Below are positions 34,025 to 43,190 of a stretch of 64,000 nucleotides of DNA, piece after piece. The stretch spans positions 219,610-283,609 of the forward strand of contig NZ_KE384455.1 in NCBI RefSeq assembly GCF_000425805.1, given 5' to 3'. Positions within the stretch are counted from its first letter, which is position 1, and the number at the start of each line of letters is the position of its first letter. This stretch comes from Pseudomonas vranovensis DSM 16006 (GTDB lineage Bacteria; Pseudomonadota; Gammaproteobacteria; Pseudomonadales; Pseudomonadaceae). The notes under the pieces were generated by a model. That model did no database searches. It saw only the letters and a list, made by a program, of their open reading frames with translations, and had not been told where the DNA came from. The translations under genes and the position numbers were made by a program.

Positions 34025-36154
34025 TCAGCCGTTGGGGCCTACTGTGGCAACGATGGTAACTTGCTTGTTGTCAGGTATTTCCTGATACGCCAAAACATGC
34101 AAATTCGGTACAGCCAGGCGACCAAAGCGCGACAGCATTGCACGTACCGGTCCTGCGACCAGCAGGATCGCCGGCTGCCCCTGCATCTCTTGACGCTGGG
34201 CAGCCTCGATCAACGAACGCTGAAGCTTTTCAGCCATGCTCGGTTCAAGAAGAACACCGTCTTCCTGACCTTGCCCGGCCCTTTGCAGACTATTGAGCAA
34301 AATCTGTTCCAACCTTGGCTCCAGGGTGATCACAGGCAGCTCGGACTCAACGCCGACAATGCTTTGCACGATGGCGCGACACAATCCGACGCGCACCACT
34401 GCCACCAACGCGGCGGTATCTTGACTCTTGCCGGCATTATTGGCGATGGCCTCGGCAATGCTGCGGATATCACGTACCGGCACCTGCTCGGCAAGCAGCG
34501 CCTGCAGCACCTTGAGCAGACCCGACAATGAAATGACACCCGGCACCAGTTCCTCGGCAAGTTTAGGCGATGCCTTGGCCAGCACCTGCAACAGTTGCTG
34601 GACCTCTTCGTGGCCGATCAACTCATGGCAGTGCTTGTGCAGAATCTGGTTGAGGTGGGTGGCGACTACGGTACTGGCATCCACCACGGTGTAGCCCAGC
34701 GACTGCGCCTGGCTGCGTTGGCCGACGTCGATCCACACCGCCTCCAGGCCGAAGGCCGGGTCGCGGGCGGCAATGCCGTTGAGGGTGCCGAACACCTGCC
34801 CCGGGTTGATCGCAAGCTCACGGTCCGGGTAGATCTCGGCCTCGGCCAGGATCACCCCCATCAGGGTCAGGCGATAGGCACTGGGCGCCAGGTCCAGGTT
34901 GTCGCGGATGTGAACCGTGGGCATCAGAAAGCCCAGGTCCTGGGAGAGCTTCTTGCGCACGCCCTTGATCCGCGCCAGCAATTGCCCACCCTGGTTGCGA
35001 TCCACCAGGGGGATCAGCCGGTAGCCCACTTCCAGGCCGATCATGTCGATGGGCGTGACATCATCCCACCCCAACTCCTTGGTATCGGCGGCACGCTGTG
35101 GCGATGGCAACAGGTCTTGCTGGCGCTGCACTTCTTCCTGGGCCTTGAGCTTGACCTGGTTCTGCTTGCGCCACACCAGGTAGGCACCGCCGGCGGCCAG
35201 CAGGCCCAGGCTGAGGAAGGCAACATGCGGCATGCCCGGCACCAGGCCCATGACAATCATCAAGCCCGCCGACACACCCAGCGCCTTGGGCGAATCGAAC
35301 ATCTGCCGATTGATCTGCTTGCCCATGTCCTCGGAGCCGGAGGCACGGGTCACCATGATCGCAGCCGCGGTAGACAGCAACAGCGACGGCAACTGCGCCA
35401 CCAAACCGTCACCAATCGTCAACAGCGCATAGACCTTGCCAGCGTCGCCGAACGTCATGCCGTGCTGGAACATACCGACCAGCATGCCGCCAATCAGGTT
35501 GATGAACAGGATCAGCAGGCCGGCGATGGCATCACCGCGCACGAATTTGCTGGCACCGTCCATTGAACCGTAGAACTCGGCCTCCTGAGCCACTTCCGAA
35601 CGCCGCGCCTTGGCCTGGTTCTGATCGATCAGGCCGGCGTTGAGGTCGGCGTCGATGGCCATCTGCTTACCTGGCATGGCATCGAGGGTAAAGCGTGCGC
35701 TCACCTCGGAAATACGCCCGGCACCCTTGGTCACCACCACGAAGTTGATGATCATCAGGATCGCGAACACCACGATACCGACCACATAGTTGCCGCCGAT
35801 CACCACCTCGCCAAAGGCCTGGATCACCTTACCGGCGGCGGCATGGCCGTCGTGGCCGTGGAGCATCACCACGCGCGTGGACGCCACGTTCAGGGCCAGG
35901 CGCAGCAAGGTGGCCACCAGCAGGATGGTCGGGAAGGCGGCGAAGTCCAGCGGGCGCAGGGCGTAGACACAGACCAGCAGGACCACGATCGACAGGGCGA
36001 TGTTGAAGGTGAAAAACACGTCGAGCAGGAACGGCGGGATCGGCAACATCATCATTGCCAGCATCACCAGCAGCAACAGCGGCACACCCAGATTGCCCCG
36101 GCCGAGGCCGGCCAGGTTGTTGCGGGCACTGTTGATTAACTGAGAGCGATCCAC
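34025..36154 (-). CDS. flhA: flagellar export gate protein FlhA
   Basis: A 709-residue FHIPEP-family protein. The N-terminal half has about eight transmembrane helices with the conserved cytoplasmic FHIPEP loop (VSARFTLDAMPGKQMAIDAD). The C-terminal half (about 340-709) is the cytoplasmic ring domain that docks chaperone-substrate complexes. It energises export with FlhB and FliPQR. It starts a separate operon, flhA-flhF-fleN-fliA, from a sigma-54-type promoter upstream. Confidence 0.98.
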   Translation of the reverse strand: MDRSQLINSARNNLAGLGRGNLGVPLLLLVMLAMMMLPIPPFLLDVFFTFNIALSIVVLLVCVYALRPLDFAAFPTILLVATLLRLALNVASTRVVMLHGHDGHAAAGKVIQAFGEVVIGGNYVVGIVVFAILMIINFVVVTKGAGRISEVSARFTLDAMPGKQMAIDADLNAGLIDQNQAKARRSEVAQEAEFYGSMDGASKFVRGDAIAGLLILFINLIGGMLVGMFQHGMTFGDAGKVYALLTIGDGLVAQLPSLLLSTAAAIMVTRASGSEDMGKQINRQMFDSPKALGVSAGLMIVMGLVPGMPHVAFLSLGLLAAGGAYLVWRKQNQVKLKAQEEVQRQQDLLPSPQRAADTKELGWDDVTPIDMIGLEVGYRLIPLVDRNQGGQLLARIKGVRKKLSQDLGFLMPTVHIRDNLDLAPSAYRLTLMGVILAEAEIYPDRELAINPGQVFGTLNGIAARDPAFGLEAVWIDVGQRSQAQSLGYTVVDASTVVATHLNQILHKHCHELIGHEEVQQLLQVLAKASPKLAEELVPGVISLSGLLKVLQALLAEQVPVRDIRSIAEAIANNAGKSQDTAALVAVVRVGLCRAIVQSIVGVESELPVITLEPRLEQILLNSLQRAGQGQEDGVLLEPSMAEKLQRSLIEAAQRQEMQGQPAILLVAGPVRAMLSRFGRLAVPNLHVLAYQEIPDNKQVTIVATVGPNG

Positions 36155-36215
36155 CGGTATTCCTCGTTAGCTCAAGCAAAACTTTGACGCGAAATGACGC
36201 GCGCAGCGCTGCCTT

Positions 36216-36231
36216 TGCAAGAAGCTTTCCA
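36216..36231 (-). promoter_or_regulatory. sigma-54 promoter of flhA
   Basis: The minus strand reads TGGAAAGCTTCTTGCA, with GG and GC twelve bases apart as required for the -24/-12 elements. It is 62 bases before the flhA start. FleQ-dependent sigma-54 control of flhA is established in Pseudomonas; the site itself is predicted from sequence. Confidence 0.7.
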
Positions 36232-36273
36232 ACTTTCGAAATACCGGGGATTAATGCACCAGGAGCTGGACCG

Positions 36274-36391
36274 CGACCGCTGCGCAGCCGATCACAGGCT
36301 CCCGCCAGCGGCTACGCGAGCCAAGCCTGCAATCTGTAGCCGCTGCCGAGGAACGAGGCCGCAATCGACTGCGCAGCAGTCGCGCTCCTAT
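36274..36391. repeat. GC-rich palindromic repeat, family B copy 3
   Basis: This occupies the 249-base gap between flhA and flhB (36155-36403), between the flhA promoter and the flhB stop. It shares CTGCGCAGC...GATCACAGGCT and GAGGAACGAGGCCGCAATCG elements with the copies near 3914 and 22021, arranged as inverted halves. Given that it directly follows flhB, it probably terminates the fliL-flhB transcript. Confidence 0.75.
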
Positions 36392-36403
36392 CACCACGAA
36401 AGA

Positions 36404-37540
36404 TCAGGAATCGCGGCGCAGGTCCGGCGGGATCGGCAGGTCCTTGAGCGGCTCCGGCGGCTTGCCCTTGCCCGCCCGGTACTGGCGGATCTGGTAGACA
36501 TAGGCCAGCACCTGGGCCACCGCCAGGTACAAGCCGGCAGGGATTTCCTGCTCAAGTTCGGTGGAGTAGTAGATCGAACGCGCCAGCGCCGGCGATTCGA
36601 GCAACTGGATGTTGTGCTCCTGGCCGATCTCGCGAATCTTCAGGGCCAGGAAATCCGTGCCCTTGGCCAGTAACAGTGGCGCTGCGCCCTTCTCCGGGTC
36701 GTATTTGAGCGCCACGGCGTAGTGGGTCGGGTTGGTAATGATCACGTCCGCCTCAGGCACCGCCGCCATCATCCGGCGCTGCGACATCTCGCGCTGCAAC
36801 TGGCGAATACGCTGTTTGACTTCAGGCTTGCCCTCGCTGTCCTTGTACTCGTCGCGCACTTCCTGCTTGGTCATCTTCAGTTTCTTCAGCGACTGCCACA
36901 ACTGGAACGGCGCATCCACCGCGGCGATCAGCAACAGCCCCGCTGCCATCCACAGGGCACTCCAGCCCACCACCTGCACGCTGTGGATAATCGCCTGCTC
37001 GATGGGCTCATTGGCGATGGACAACAGGTCGTCACGATCAGAGGCCAGCACCACCACCGCCACGATCAGGATCACGAAGAACTTGGCAAGGGCCTTGAGC
37101 AGCTCGACCAGGGCATGCATGGAGAACATCCGCTTGATGCCGGCCAGCGGGTTCATGCGACTGAACTTGGGCGCCAGGGTGCCGCCGGCAAACAGCCAGC
37201 CACCCAGCGAGATAGGGCCGATGATCGCCGCCAGCAGCAACACCAGCAGCACCGGCTGGGTGGCCAGCAAGGCCATTTTCCCCGAGGCCATCAGGAAGAT
37301 GCCCATCGAGCGCTCATCGATCAGCACCTCCCGCGAGAGACTGAAATTGATCCGCATGAGCTCCATCAGGGTTTCCGCCAGGCCTGCGCCAAACGCCAAC
37401 AGACCACCCGCGCCTGCCAGGGTCACGGCTACGGTGTTGAGTTCCTTGGAACGGGCGATCTCACCTTTCTCGCGCGAGTCCTTCTTGCGTTTCTCGGTGG
37501 GGTCTTCTGTCTTGTCCTGACCGCTTTCGCTCTCTGCCAT
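36404..37540 (-). CDS. flhB: flagellar export switch protein FlhB
   Basis: A 378-residue protein with four transmembrane helices (within 35-210) and a C-terminal cytoplasmic domain cut at NPTH (270-273). Cleavage between Asn and Pro allows FliK to switch export from hook to filament proteins. The N terminus is basic and charged (DKTEDPTEKRKKDSREKGEI). It is two bases downstream of fliR, the last gene of the fliL operon. Confidence 0.98.
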   Translation of the reverse strand: MAESESGQDKTEDPTEKRKKDSREKGEIARSKELNTVAVTLAGAGGLLAFGAGLAETLMELMRINFSLSREVLIDERSMGIFLMASGKMALLATQPVLLVLLLAAIIGPISLGGWLFAGGTLAPKFSRMNPLAGIKRMFSMHALVELLKALAKFFVILIVAVVVLASDRDDLLSIANEPIEQAIIHSVQVVGWSALWMAAGLLLIAAVDAPFQLWQSLKKLKMTKQEVRDEYKDSEGKPEVKQRIRQLQREMSQRRMMAAVPEADVIITNPTHYAVALKYDPEKGAAPLLLAKGTDFLALKIREIGQEHNIQLLESPALARSIYYSTELEQEIPAGLYLAVAQVLAYVYQIRQYRAGKGKPPEPLKDLPIPPDLRRDS

Positions 37541-37542
37541 GC

Positions 37543-38319
37543 TCAGCGCGCCCGTGCCAGTTCACGCAGCCACTGCAAAGCTTCGCTGGCCAGCGCCTGG
37601 TAGTGAGGAAGTACGTCGGCCAGGCCGACCCAGAAAATACCCATGCCCATGACCAGGGTCAGCGGGAAACCGATGGAGAAAATGTTCAACTGCGGCGCGG
37701 CACGGGTCATGACGCCGAAGGCGATGTTGACCACCAGCAAGGCGGTGATCACCGGCAGCACCAGCAGCAAGGCCGCGCCAAATACCCAACCCAGGCGCCC
37801 TGCCAGGTCCCAGAAGTGATTGACCAGCAAGCCACCACCGATGGGCAACGTGGTGAAGCTCTCGGTCAGCACTTCGAACACCACCAGGTGGCCGTTCATG
37901 GCCAGGAAAAGCAGGGTCACCAGCATAGTCAGGAACTGGCTGATCACCGCCACGTTGACGCCGTTGGCCGGGTCGACCATGGAGGCAAAGCCCATGCCCA
38001 TCTGGATCGCGACAATCTGCCCGGCCACCACGAACACCTGGAACAGCAACTGCAACGACATGCCCAGCAACGCGCCGATGATCACCTGCTCGGCAATCAG
38101 CAACAACGCGCTGAGGTCCAGGGCGTGTACCTCAGGCAACGGCGGCAAGGCGGGAACGATAACGACCGTGATGGCCACGGCGAAGTACAGGCGAATCCGC
38201 GCCGACACCAAGGTGGTGCCGAACACCGGCATGGTCATCAGCACGGCGGCCACGCGAAACAACGGCAGGATGAAACTGGCCACCCAGGTGCCGATCTGCG
38301 TGTCGGTCAGCTCCAGCAT
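37543..38319 (-). CDS. fliR: flagellar export gate protein FliR
   Basis: A 258-residue membrane protein of the FliR/YscT family with hydrophobic helices throughout. MSLQLLFQVFVVAGQIVAIQ and MGMGFASMVDPANG are family signatures. It forms the FliPQR core with a 5:4:1 subunit ratio, in the middle of the MS ring. It lies seven bases after fliQ and two before flhB. Confidence 0.97.
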   Translation of the reverse strand: MLELTDTQIGTWVASFILPLFRVAAVLMTMPVFGTTLVSARIRLYFAVAITVVIVPALPPLPEVHALDLSALLLIAEQVIIGALLGMSLQLLFQVFVVAGQIVAIQMGMGFASMVDPANGVNVAVISQFLTMLVTLLFLAMNGHLVVFEVLTESFTTLPIGGGLLVNHFWDLAGRLGWVFGAALLLVLPVITALLVVNIAFGVMTRAAPQLNIFSIGFPLTLVMGMGIFWVGLADVLPHYQALASEALQWLRELARAR

Positions 38320-38326
38320 GCCCGGC

Positions 38327-38596
38327 TCAACCGATCAGCTGCGGGATGCTGCCGTACAGCGACAGCATGTATTCCATGAACTTCTGCACCAGCCACGGCC
38401 CGGCCACGATCAAGGTGATCAGCATGACCAACAGGCGCGGCAGGAAGCTCAGGGTCTGTTCGTTGATCTGGGTGGCGGCCTGGAACATCGCCACGATCAG
38501 GCCAACCAGCAGGCTCGGCACTACCAGCACGGCGACCATCAGGGTGGTCAGCCAGAGCGCATCGCGAAACAGGTCGACGGCGACTTCAGGGGTCAT
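38327..38596 (-). CDS. fliQ: flagellar export gate protein FliQ
   Basis: An 89-residue protein with two transmembrane helices (about 15-38 and 50-73) around a polar turn, the standard FliQ length. SLLVGLIVAMFQAATQINEQ is the family signature. Four copies assemble with FliP and FliR as the export gate. There are 21 bases between fliP and fliQ. Confidence 0.97.
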   Translation of the reverse strand: MTPEVAVDLFRDALWLTTLMVAVLVVPSLLVGLIVAMFQAATQINEQTLSFLPRLLVMLITLIVAGPWLVQKFMEYMLSLYGSIPQLIG

Positions 38597-38617
38597 GGGC
38601 TACTTCTCCTAGAGGCG

Positions 38618-39370
38618 TCAGACGCCACCGAAACTGCCGGCCAGCGTGCCCATGATCAAGGCCCAGCCGTCCACCAGCACAAACAGCATGATCTTGAACG
38701 GCAGGGAGATGATCAGCGGCGACAGCATCATCATGCCCATGGCCATCAGCACACTGGCCACCACCAGGTCGATGATCAGGAAGGGAATGAAGATCATGAA
38801 ACCGATCTGGAACGCAGTCTTGAGCTCGGAGGTGACAAAGGCCGGTACCAGGATGGTCAGCGGCGCCTGGTCGGGGCTGGCGATGTCGGTGCGCTTGGAC
38901 AGGCGCATGAACAGGTCCAGGTCGCTCTGGCGCGTCTGCGCGAGCATGAAGTCCTTGAGTGGCACCTGGGCCTTGGCGATCGCTTCCTGGGCCACCATCT
39001 GCTCGTTGAGGTAGGGCTGCAGGGCGTCCTTGTTAACGCGGTCGAATACCGGCGCCATGATGAACAGGGTCAGGAACAGCGCCATGCCCGTGAGAATCTG
39101 GTTCGACGGCGTCTGCTGCAGGCCCAGGGCCTGACGCAGGATAGAAAAGACAATGATGATGCGGGTGAAGCTGGTCATCAGAATGACGAATGCTGGAATG
39201 AAGCTCAGCGCCGTCATGATCAGCAGGATCTGCAGGCTTACCGAGTATTCCTGCTGCCCGTCGGCACCGCTGGACAGGGTGATCGCCGGAATCGACAACG
39301 GATCGGCAGCCAACGCCAGGGGCGCCGCCAGCATCAGCGCAAGGGTCAATACAATACGCCAGGCACCCAT
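38618..39370 (-). CDS. fliP: flagellar export gate protein FliP
   Basis: A 250-residue protein with a cleavable signal peptide (about 1-22), a periplasmic segment and four transmembrane helices. SFTRIIIVFSILRQALGLQQ and FMIFIPFLIIDLVVASVLMA are FliP signatures. Five copies build the gate with FliQ and FliR. Its ATG overlaps the fliO stop by one base. Confidence 0.98.
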   Translation of the reverse strand: MGAWRIVLTLALMLAAPLALAADPLSIPAITLSSGADGQQEYSVSLQILLIMTALSFIPAFVILMTSFTRIIIVFSILRQALGLQQTPSNQILTGMALFLTLFIMAPVFDRVNKDALQPYLNEQMVAQEAIAKAQVPLKDFMLAQTRQSDLDLFMRLSKRTDIASPDQAPLTILVPAFVTSELKTAFQIGFMIFIPFLIIDLVVASVLMAMGMMMLSPLIISLPFKIMLFVLVDGWALIMGTLAGSFGGV

Positions 39371-39819
39371 TACGACTTGTCCTTCTGATCCTTGCCCATC
39401 AATTCCAGCAGGCGCTGGGCGAATTCGGGGGTGGCCGGGCGGGCGGAGGCCGGCACTGCTACCGGTTCCTTGAGTACGTGCAATGCCTCGATGGAACCCG
39501 GGGTGTGGCCCAGCAGGATCTGCTCGTTGCCCACCTGCACCAGCACCAGGCGGTCGCGCGGCCCCAGCGAGCGGCTGCCGAGCACCTCGATGACCTGCTG
39601 GCTGCCCGGCGCTGCGTTCTGCACCCGGCGCAACAGCCAGGCCAGCAGCAGGATCAACCCCACCACCAGCAACAACCCCAGCACCAGCTGTGCCAACTGG
39701 CCGACGACACTGCCACCGCCCGCCGTGGCCGCAGCCGCCGCCGGTGGCTGCACCGCCAGGCTGACGTTCAGGTATAAACCCGCCCCCAGGGCCAGCGCGG
39801 CCCGCATCACGGCCTTCAC
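39370..39819 (-). CDS. fliO: flagellar assembly protein FliO
   Basis: A 149-residue protein with a signal-like N terminus and one strong transmembrane helix (about 41-64) followed by a basic cytoplasmic domain. FliO helps FliP assemble and stay stable. The first start is GTG at 39819, one base from the fliN stop; an ATG four codons in (39807) is the alternative. Either places the product within normal FliO length. Confidence 0.93.
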   Translation of the reverse strand: MKAVMRAALALGAGLYLNVSLAVQPPAAAAATAGGGSVVGQLAQLVLGLLLVVGLILLLAWLLRRVQNAAPGSQQVIEVLGSRSLGPRDRLVLVQVGNEQILLGHTPGSIEALHVLKEPVAVPASARPATPEFAQRLLELMGKDQKDKS

Positions 39820-40290
39820 TCAGCGCAGCTTCTTGATGCGTTCGCTTGGGCTGATCACGTCAGTCAGGCGAATACCGAACTTTTCGTTGACCACCACCAC
39901 TTCGCCATGGGCGATCAGCGTGCCGTTGACCAGTACATCGAGCGGCTCACCGGCCAGGCGGTCGAGCTCGATCACCGAGCCCTGGTTGAGCTGCAGCAGG
40001 TTACGGATATTGATCTCGGTGCTGCCCACTTCCATGGAGATGCTCACCGGAATGTCCAGGATCACATCCAGGTTCGGGCCTTCCAGGCTCACCGGCTCGT
40101 TGCTGCGCGGCGAGCTGCCGAATTCTTCCATGGGCAGGCGGTTGGAACCCGAGCCGCTGCTGGCGCTGTCGGCGGCCAGCAAGGCATCGATATCGGCCTG
40201 GCCGGCGTCGCCGGTTTCTTCAAGGGCCGCAGCCCACTCATCGGCCAGGGCCTGGTCCTCCGCGGAGGTGATGTCGTTTTCGTTAGCCAT
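39820..40290 (-). CDS. fliN: flagellar C-ring switch protein FliN
   Basis: A 156-residue protein. The N-terminal half is acidic and variable (about 1-70), and the C-terminal SpoA domain (about 72-152) carries ILDIPVSISMEVG and LNQGSVIELDRLAGEPLDVL. FliN forms the base of the C ring and docks FliH for export. The ATG at 40290 has GAGG five bases upstream; an upstream TTG in the same frame is unlikely. It is 48 bases after fliM. Confidence 0.97.
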   Translation of the reverse strand: MANENDITSAEDQALADEWAAALEETGDAGQADIDALLAADSASSGSGSNRLPMEEFGSSPRSNEPVSLEGPNLDVILDIPVSISMEVGSTEINIRNLLQLNQGSVIELDRLAGEPLDVLVNGTLIAHGEVVVVNEKFGIRLTDVISPSERIKKLR

Positions 40291-40338
40291 TTTGTCCTCG
40301 ACGGGCAATCAATTCGGAGTTTGAAACATAGGCGCCGC

Positions 40339-41307
40339 TCAGCGGCGCTCGATCGGATCGATGATCTGCAGGGCCAGGGTGCCCTTGTGCGAACCCAGCT
40401 TGGCCTTGAACGACGGCACGCCGTTGGCCCGCAACACCAGTTCGTCGGGAAGCTCGACCGGAATCACGTCACCGGGCTGCATGTGCAGGATGTCGCGCAG
40501 TTTGAGCTGACGCCGGGCGACCGTGGCGCTGAGCGGCACGCTGACGTCCAGCACGTCTTCACGCAGGGCCTTGATCCAGCGTTCGTCCTGGTCATCCAGG
40601 TCGGACTGGAAGCCCGCGTCGAGCATTTCGCGCACCGGTTCGATCATCGAGTACGGCATGGTCACGTGCAGGTCGCCGCCACCGCCGTCGAGCTCGATGT
40701 GGAAGGTCGACACCACCACCGCCTCGCTCGGGCCGACAATGTTGGCCATGGCCGGGTTGACCTCCGAGTTCATGTACTCGAAGTTCACCGGCATGATCGC
40801 CTGCCAGGCCTCCTTGAGGTCGACGAAGGCCTGGTCGAGCACCATGCGCACCACGCGCAGTTCGGTCGGGGTGAACTCGCGGCCCTCGATCTTGGCGTGA
40901 CGCCCGTCACCACCAAAGAAGTTGTCCACCAGCTTGAACACCAGCTTGGCGTCGAGGATGAACAACGAAGTGCCACGCAGCGGCTTGATTTTCACCAGGT
41001 TCAGGCTGGTCGGCACGTACAGCGAATGCACGTACTCGCCGAACTTCATCACCTGCACGCCACCCACCGCCACGTCGGCGGAGCGACGCAGCAGGTTGAA
41101 CATGCTGATGCGGGTGTAACGGGCAAAACGCTCGTTGATCATCTCCAGGGTCGGCATCCGTCCGCGGACGATGCGATCCTGGCTGGTCAGGTCATAACTT
41201 TTGACGCTACCCGGTTCAGCGTTGGTCTCGGTTTGCACCAAGCCATCGTCGACGCCATGCAACAAGGCATCGATTTCATCCTGGGACAGCAGGTCCTGCA
41301 CGGCCAT
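40339..41307 (-). CDS. fliM: flagellar C-ring switch protein FliM
   Basis: A 322-residue switch protein. LSQDEIDALL (7-16) is the CheY-P binding peptide. The CheC-like middle domain follows, and the C-terminal SpoA domain (about 245-320) binds FliN. FliM converts CheY-P binding into change of rotation sense. It sits nine bases after fliL. Confidence 0.98.
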   Translation of the reverse strand: MAVQDLLSQDEIDALLHGVDDGLVQTETNAEPGSVKSYDLTSQDRIVRGRMPTLEMINERFARYTRISMFNLLRRSADVAVGGVQVMKFGEYVHSLYVPTSLNLVKIKPLRGTSLFILDAKLVFKLVDNFFGGDGRHAKIEGREFTPTELRVVRMVLDQAFVDLKEAWQAIMPVNFEYMNSEVNPAMANIVGPSEAVVVSTFHIELDGGGGDLHVTMPYSMIEPVREMLDAGFQSDLDDQDERWIKALREDVLDVSVPLSATVARRQLKLRDILHMQPGDVIPVELPDELVLRANGVPSFKAKLGSHKGTLALQIIDPIERR

Positions 41308-41316
41308 CGGGGGCTC

Positions 41317-41814
41317 CTACTGCAATACGAAATTGGTGAACAGCAGCTGGTCCACGACCGGCTTGCCGACTTCTTTCTGCGCCACTTCCTGAACGCTGAC
41401 GGTCGCCTTCTGGCGTAGCATTTCCTGGCCCACGGGGCTGGCCAGGGTGTCGAATCCCTGGCCTGAGAACAGCATCACCAGGTTGTTGCGGATGACCGGC
41501 ATATGCACCTTGAGCGCATCCAGGGCCGCCTGATCGCGGCCCTGCAGAGTGATACTCACCTGCATGTAGCGCTGGCGACCGTTCTGGTTGAAGTTGACCA
41601 CGAAGGCTGGCGTCAATGGCTCGTAGATCGCTGCTGGCTTGAGATTGCCGGCTAGCGCGGGATCGGCTTGCGGCTCGCTCTGGCTCTTGTTCAGGAAGAA
41701 CCAGGTGGCCCCCACCGACAGCCCGACGGCCAGCAGCAATGCCAGCACCAGCAGCAGGATCAGCTTGAGTTTGCCTTTTGCGGCGGGGTCTTTCTCTGCG
41801 TCGCTCTTCGCCAT
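41317..41814 (-). CDS. fliL: flagellar basal-body protein FliL
   Basis: A 165-residue single-pass inner-membrane protein (helix about 16-41) with a periplasmic domain that rings the stator units and supports torque. It has the FliL signatures TPAFVVNFN and MQVSITLQGRD. It is the first gene of fliLMNOPQR-flhB, with a sigma-54 promoter 50 bases upstream. Confidence 0.96.
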   Translation of the reverse strand: MAKSDAEKDPAAKGKLKLILLLVLALLLAVGLSVGATWFFLNKSQSEPQADPALAGNLKPAAIYEPLTPAFVVNFNQNGRQRYMQVSITLQGRDQAALDALKVHMPVIRNNLVMLFSGQGFDTLASPVGQEMLRQKATVSVQEVAQKEVGKPVVDQLLFTNFVLQ

Positions 41815-41863
41815 GCCAATATTCCGTCATTCATCGGAGAATTCAGTCACATGGCGTGGGTTG

Positions 41864-41879
41864 AGCAAGTGTTATGCCA
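41864..41879 (-). promoter_or_regulatory. sigma-54 promoter of fliL
   Basis: The minus strand reads TGGCATAACACTTGCT, a strong match to TGGCAC-N5-TTGCW. It lies 50 bases before the fliL start, in the short gap after fliK. It suggests FleQ-dependent transcription of fliL-flhB. Confidence 0.8.
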
Positions 41880-41893
41880 ACTGACTGTAGGTT

Positions 41894-43108
41894 TCAGGCG
41901 TAGTAGTCGACGGCGCTCGAGCCGATGACCACTTGCTGCTCGACCGGCGCGGTCGCCGCGGCGACTTCACCCGCCTCATTACGCCGCGCCGCCACGCCAC
42001 TCAGGCGCGGCGAGTCAGGATTGCCCTGCTGCTGTCCACGGGACTGATCGGCGACATTGACGTCCGGTTGCCCCAAGCCTTGCTGGGCGAACATCTCTTT
42101 GAGCCGATGCACCTGGTTTTCCAGGGCCTCACGCACCCCCACATGACCACTGGTAAAGGTGATCTGCGCCTGCTGCTCGGGCGCCAGGTGTACGCGGATA
42201 TCCAGGCGCCCCAACTCGGCGGGCTCAAGCTGGATATCGGCAGATTTGAGGCTTTGGCTGGAGAGGTACATGACGCGGTTGACCAGCCCTTCGGTCCAGC
42301 CGCCCTGGTTCATCGCCAAGGGTTGGTGCAATGGCGCAGGCGCTACGGTAGGGTTGCCGGGCTTTGCCGTGGCGGCCTGGCTCAGGGCGCTCAAGCGTTC
42401 GGCGAAGTTATCCACACGGGTATCGCTGGCAGAGCTCTTGAGGTCTTTGAGGCCGTCATCGAGCAGCGCAGAAAAGGCCTTGTCGCCGGGCTCGCCCTGC
42501 TCGGCATCGGCGCCCGCCTCGTCCACCAGCGCCGCCAGGGCATTGGCGACCGGCTGCGCGGAAGCATCGGCCTGCGTCGCCTTGCCTGCGGCATGGGCCG
42601 AGGTGGTGCCCTGGGCCTGGGCGCTCTGCTCAAGGGCCATGCGCAAGGCTGGCATGTCCGCCAGCGGATCGGCGTCAGGGTCGAAAGGCAGCGCTTCACC
42701 TGCCTCGGGCGCCACACCCACCTGGGCCTGCAACTGTGCCGCCTGCACGACCGGCGCCACCGCCTCGGCCTGAGCCTGGATCAACTGCGACCCGGGCTGG
42801 GCATCGGTTACCTGGCCGGCGACGAGCTTGGGGTCGAGCGCGGTCGGATCGACGCCAGACGCCGCGTCTTCGACAGCATCGTCCTTGTCTTCAGGCAAAT
42901 TCTTGCCGCTGTCGGCAACTGCCTGCTTGTCCTTGCCGCTGGCGGCAGTGGCCTGCTCCGGGCTGCGGGACTGCTGCGCATAGACCTTGGAGAAGCCTTG
43001 CGACTTGTCTTTGGCGTTCTGCAACAACGCGTCCGGCTGGCTGGCCGCAGCCCGCGTCGGCTTGGCCGCGACACCGGGCTGGAGCAAAGGGTTGGAAGCA
43101 ACAGGCAT
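41894..43108 (-). CDS. fliK: flagellar hook-length control protein FliK
   Basis: A 404-residue exported ruler. The N-terminal two thirds are low-complexity, rich in Ala, Gln and Asp. The C-terminal Flg_hook domain (about 265-360) shows LEPAELGRLDIRVHL and LENQVHRLKEMFAQQGL. It measures the hook and contacts FlhB to switch secretion. The ATG at 43108 has GGAGA about seven bases upstream. It has its own sigma-54 element and lies between hptB and fliL. Confidence 0.93.
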   Translation of the reverse strand: MPVASNPLLQPGVAAKPTRAAASQPDALLQNAKDKSQGFSKVYAQQSRSPEQATAASGKDKQAVADSGKNLPEDKDDAVEDAASGVDPTALDPKLVAGQVTDAQPGSQLIQAQAEAVAPVVQAAQLQAQVGVAPEAGEALPFDPDADPLADMPALRMALEQSAQAQGTTSAHAAGKATQADASAQPVANALAALVDEAGADAEQGEPGDKAFSALLDDGLKDLKSSASDTRVDNFAERLSALSQAATAKPGNPTVAPAPLHQPLAMNQGGWTEGLVNRVMYLSSQSLKSADIQLEPAELGRLDIRVHLAPEQQAQITFTSGHVGVREALENQVHRLKEMFAQQGLGQPDVNVADQSRGQQQGNPDSPRLSGVAARRNEAGEVAAATAPVEQQVVIGSSAVDYYA

Positions 43109-43157
43109 GTAAGCGTCTCCGCTGCAGGGCATCTTAAACGTTCAATGGCGAAGGTAC

Positions 43158-43173
43158 AGCAAAAGTCGCGCCA
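43158..43173 (-). promoter_or_regulatory. sigma-54 promoter of fliK
   Basis: The minus strand reads TGGCGCGACTTTTGCT, with GG and GC at the required spacing. It lies 50 bases before the fliK start, just after the hptB stop. One deviation from consensus (CGC for CAC) lowers certainty. Confidence 0.65.
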
Positions 43174-43190
43174 GCTTTGCCTGCAGGCAA

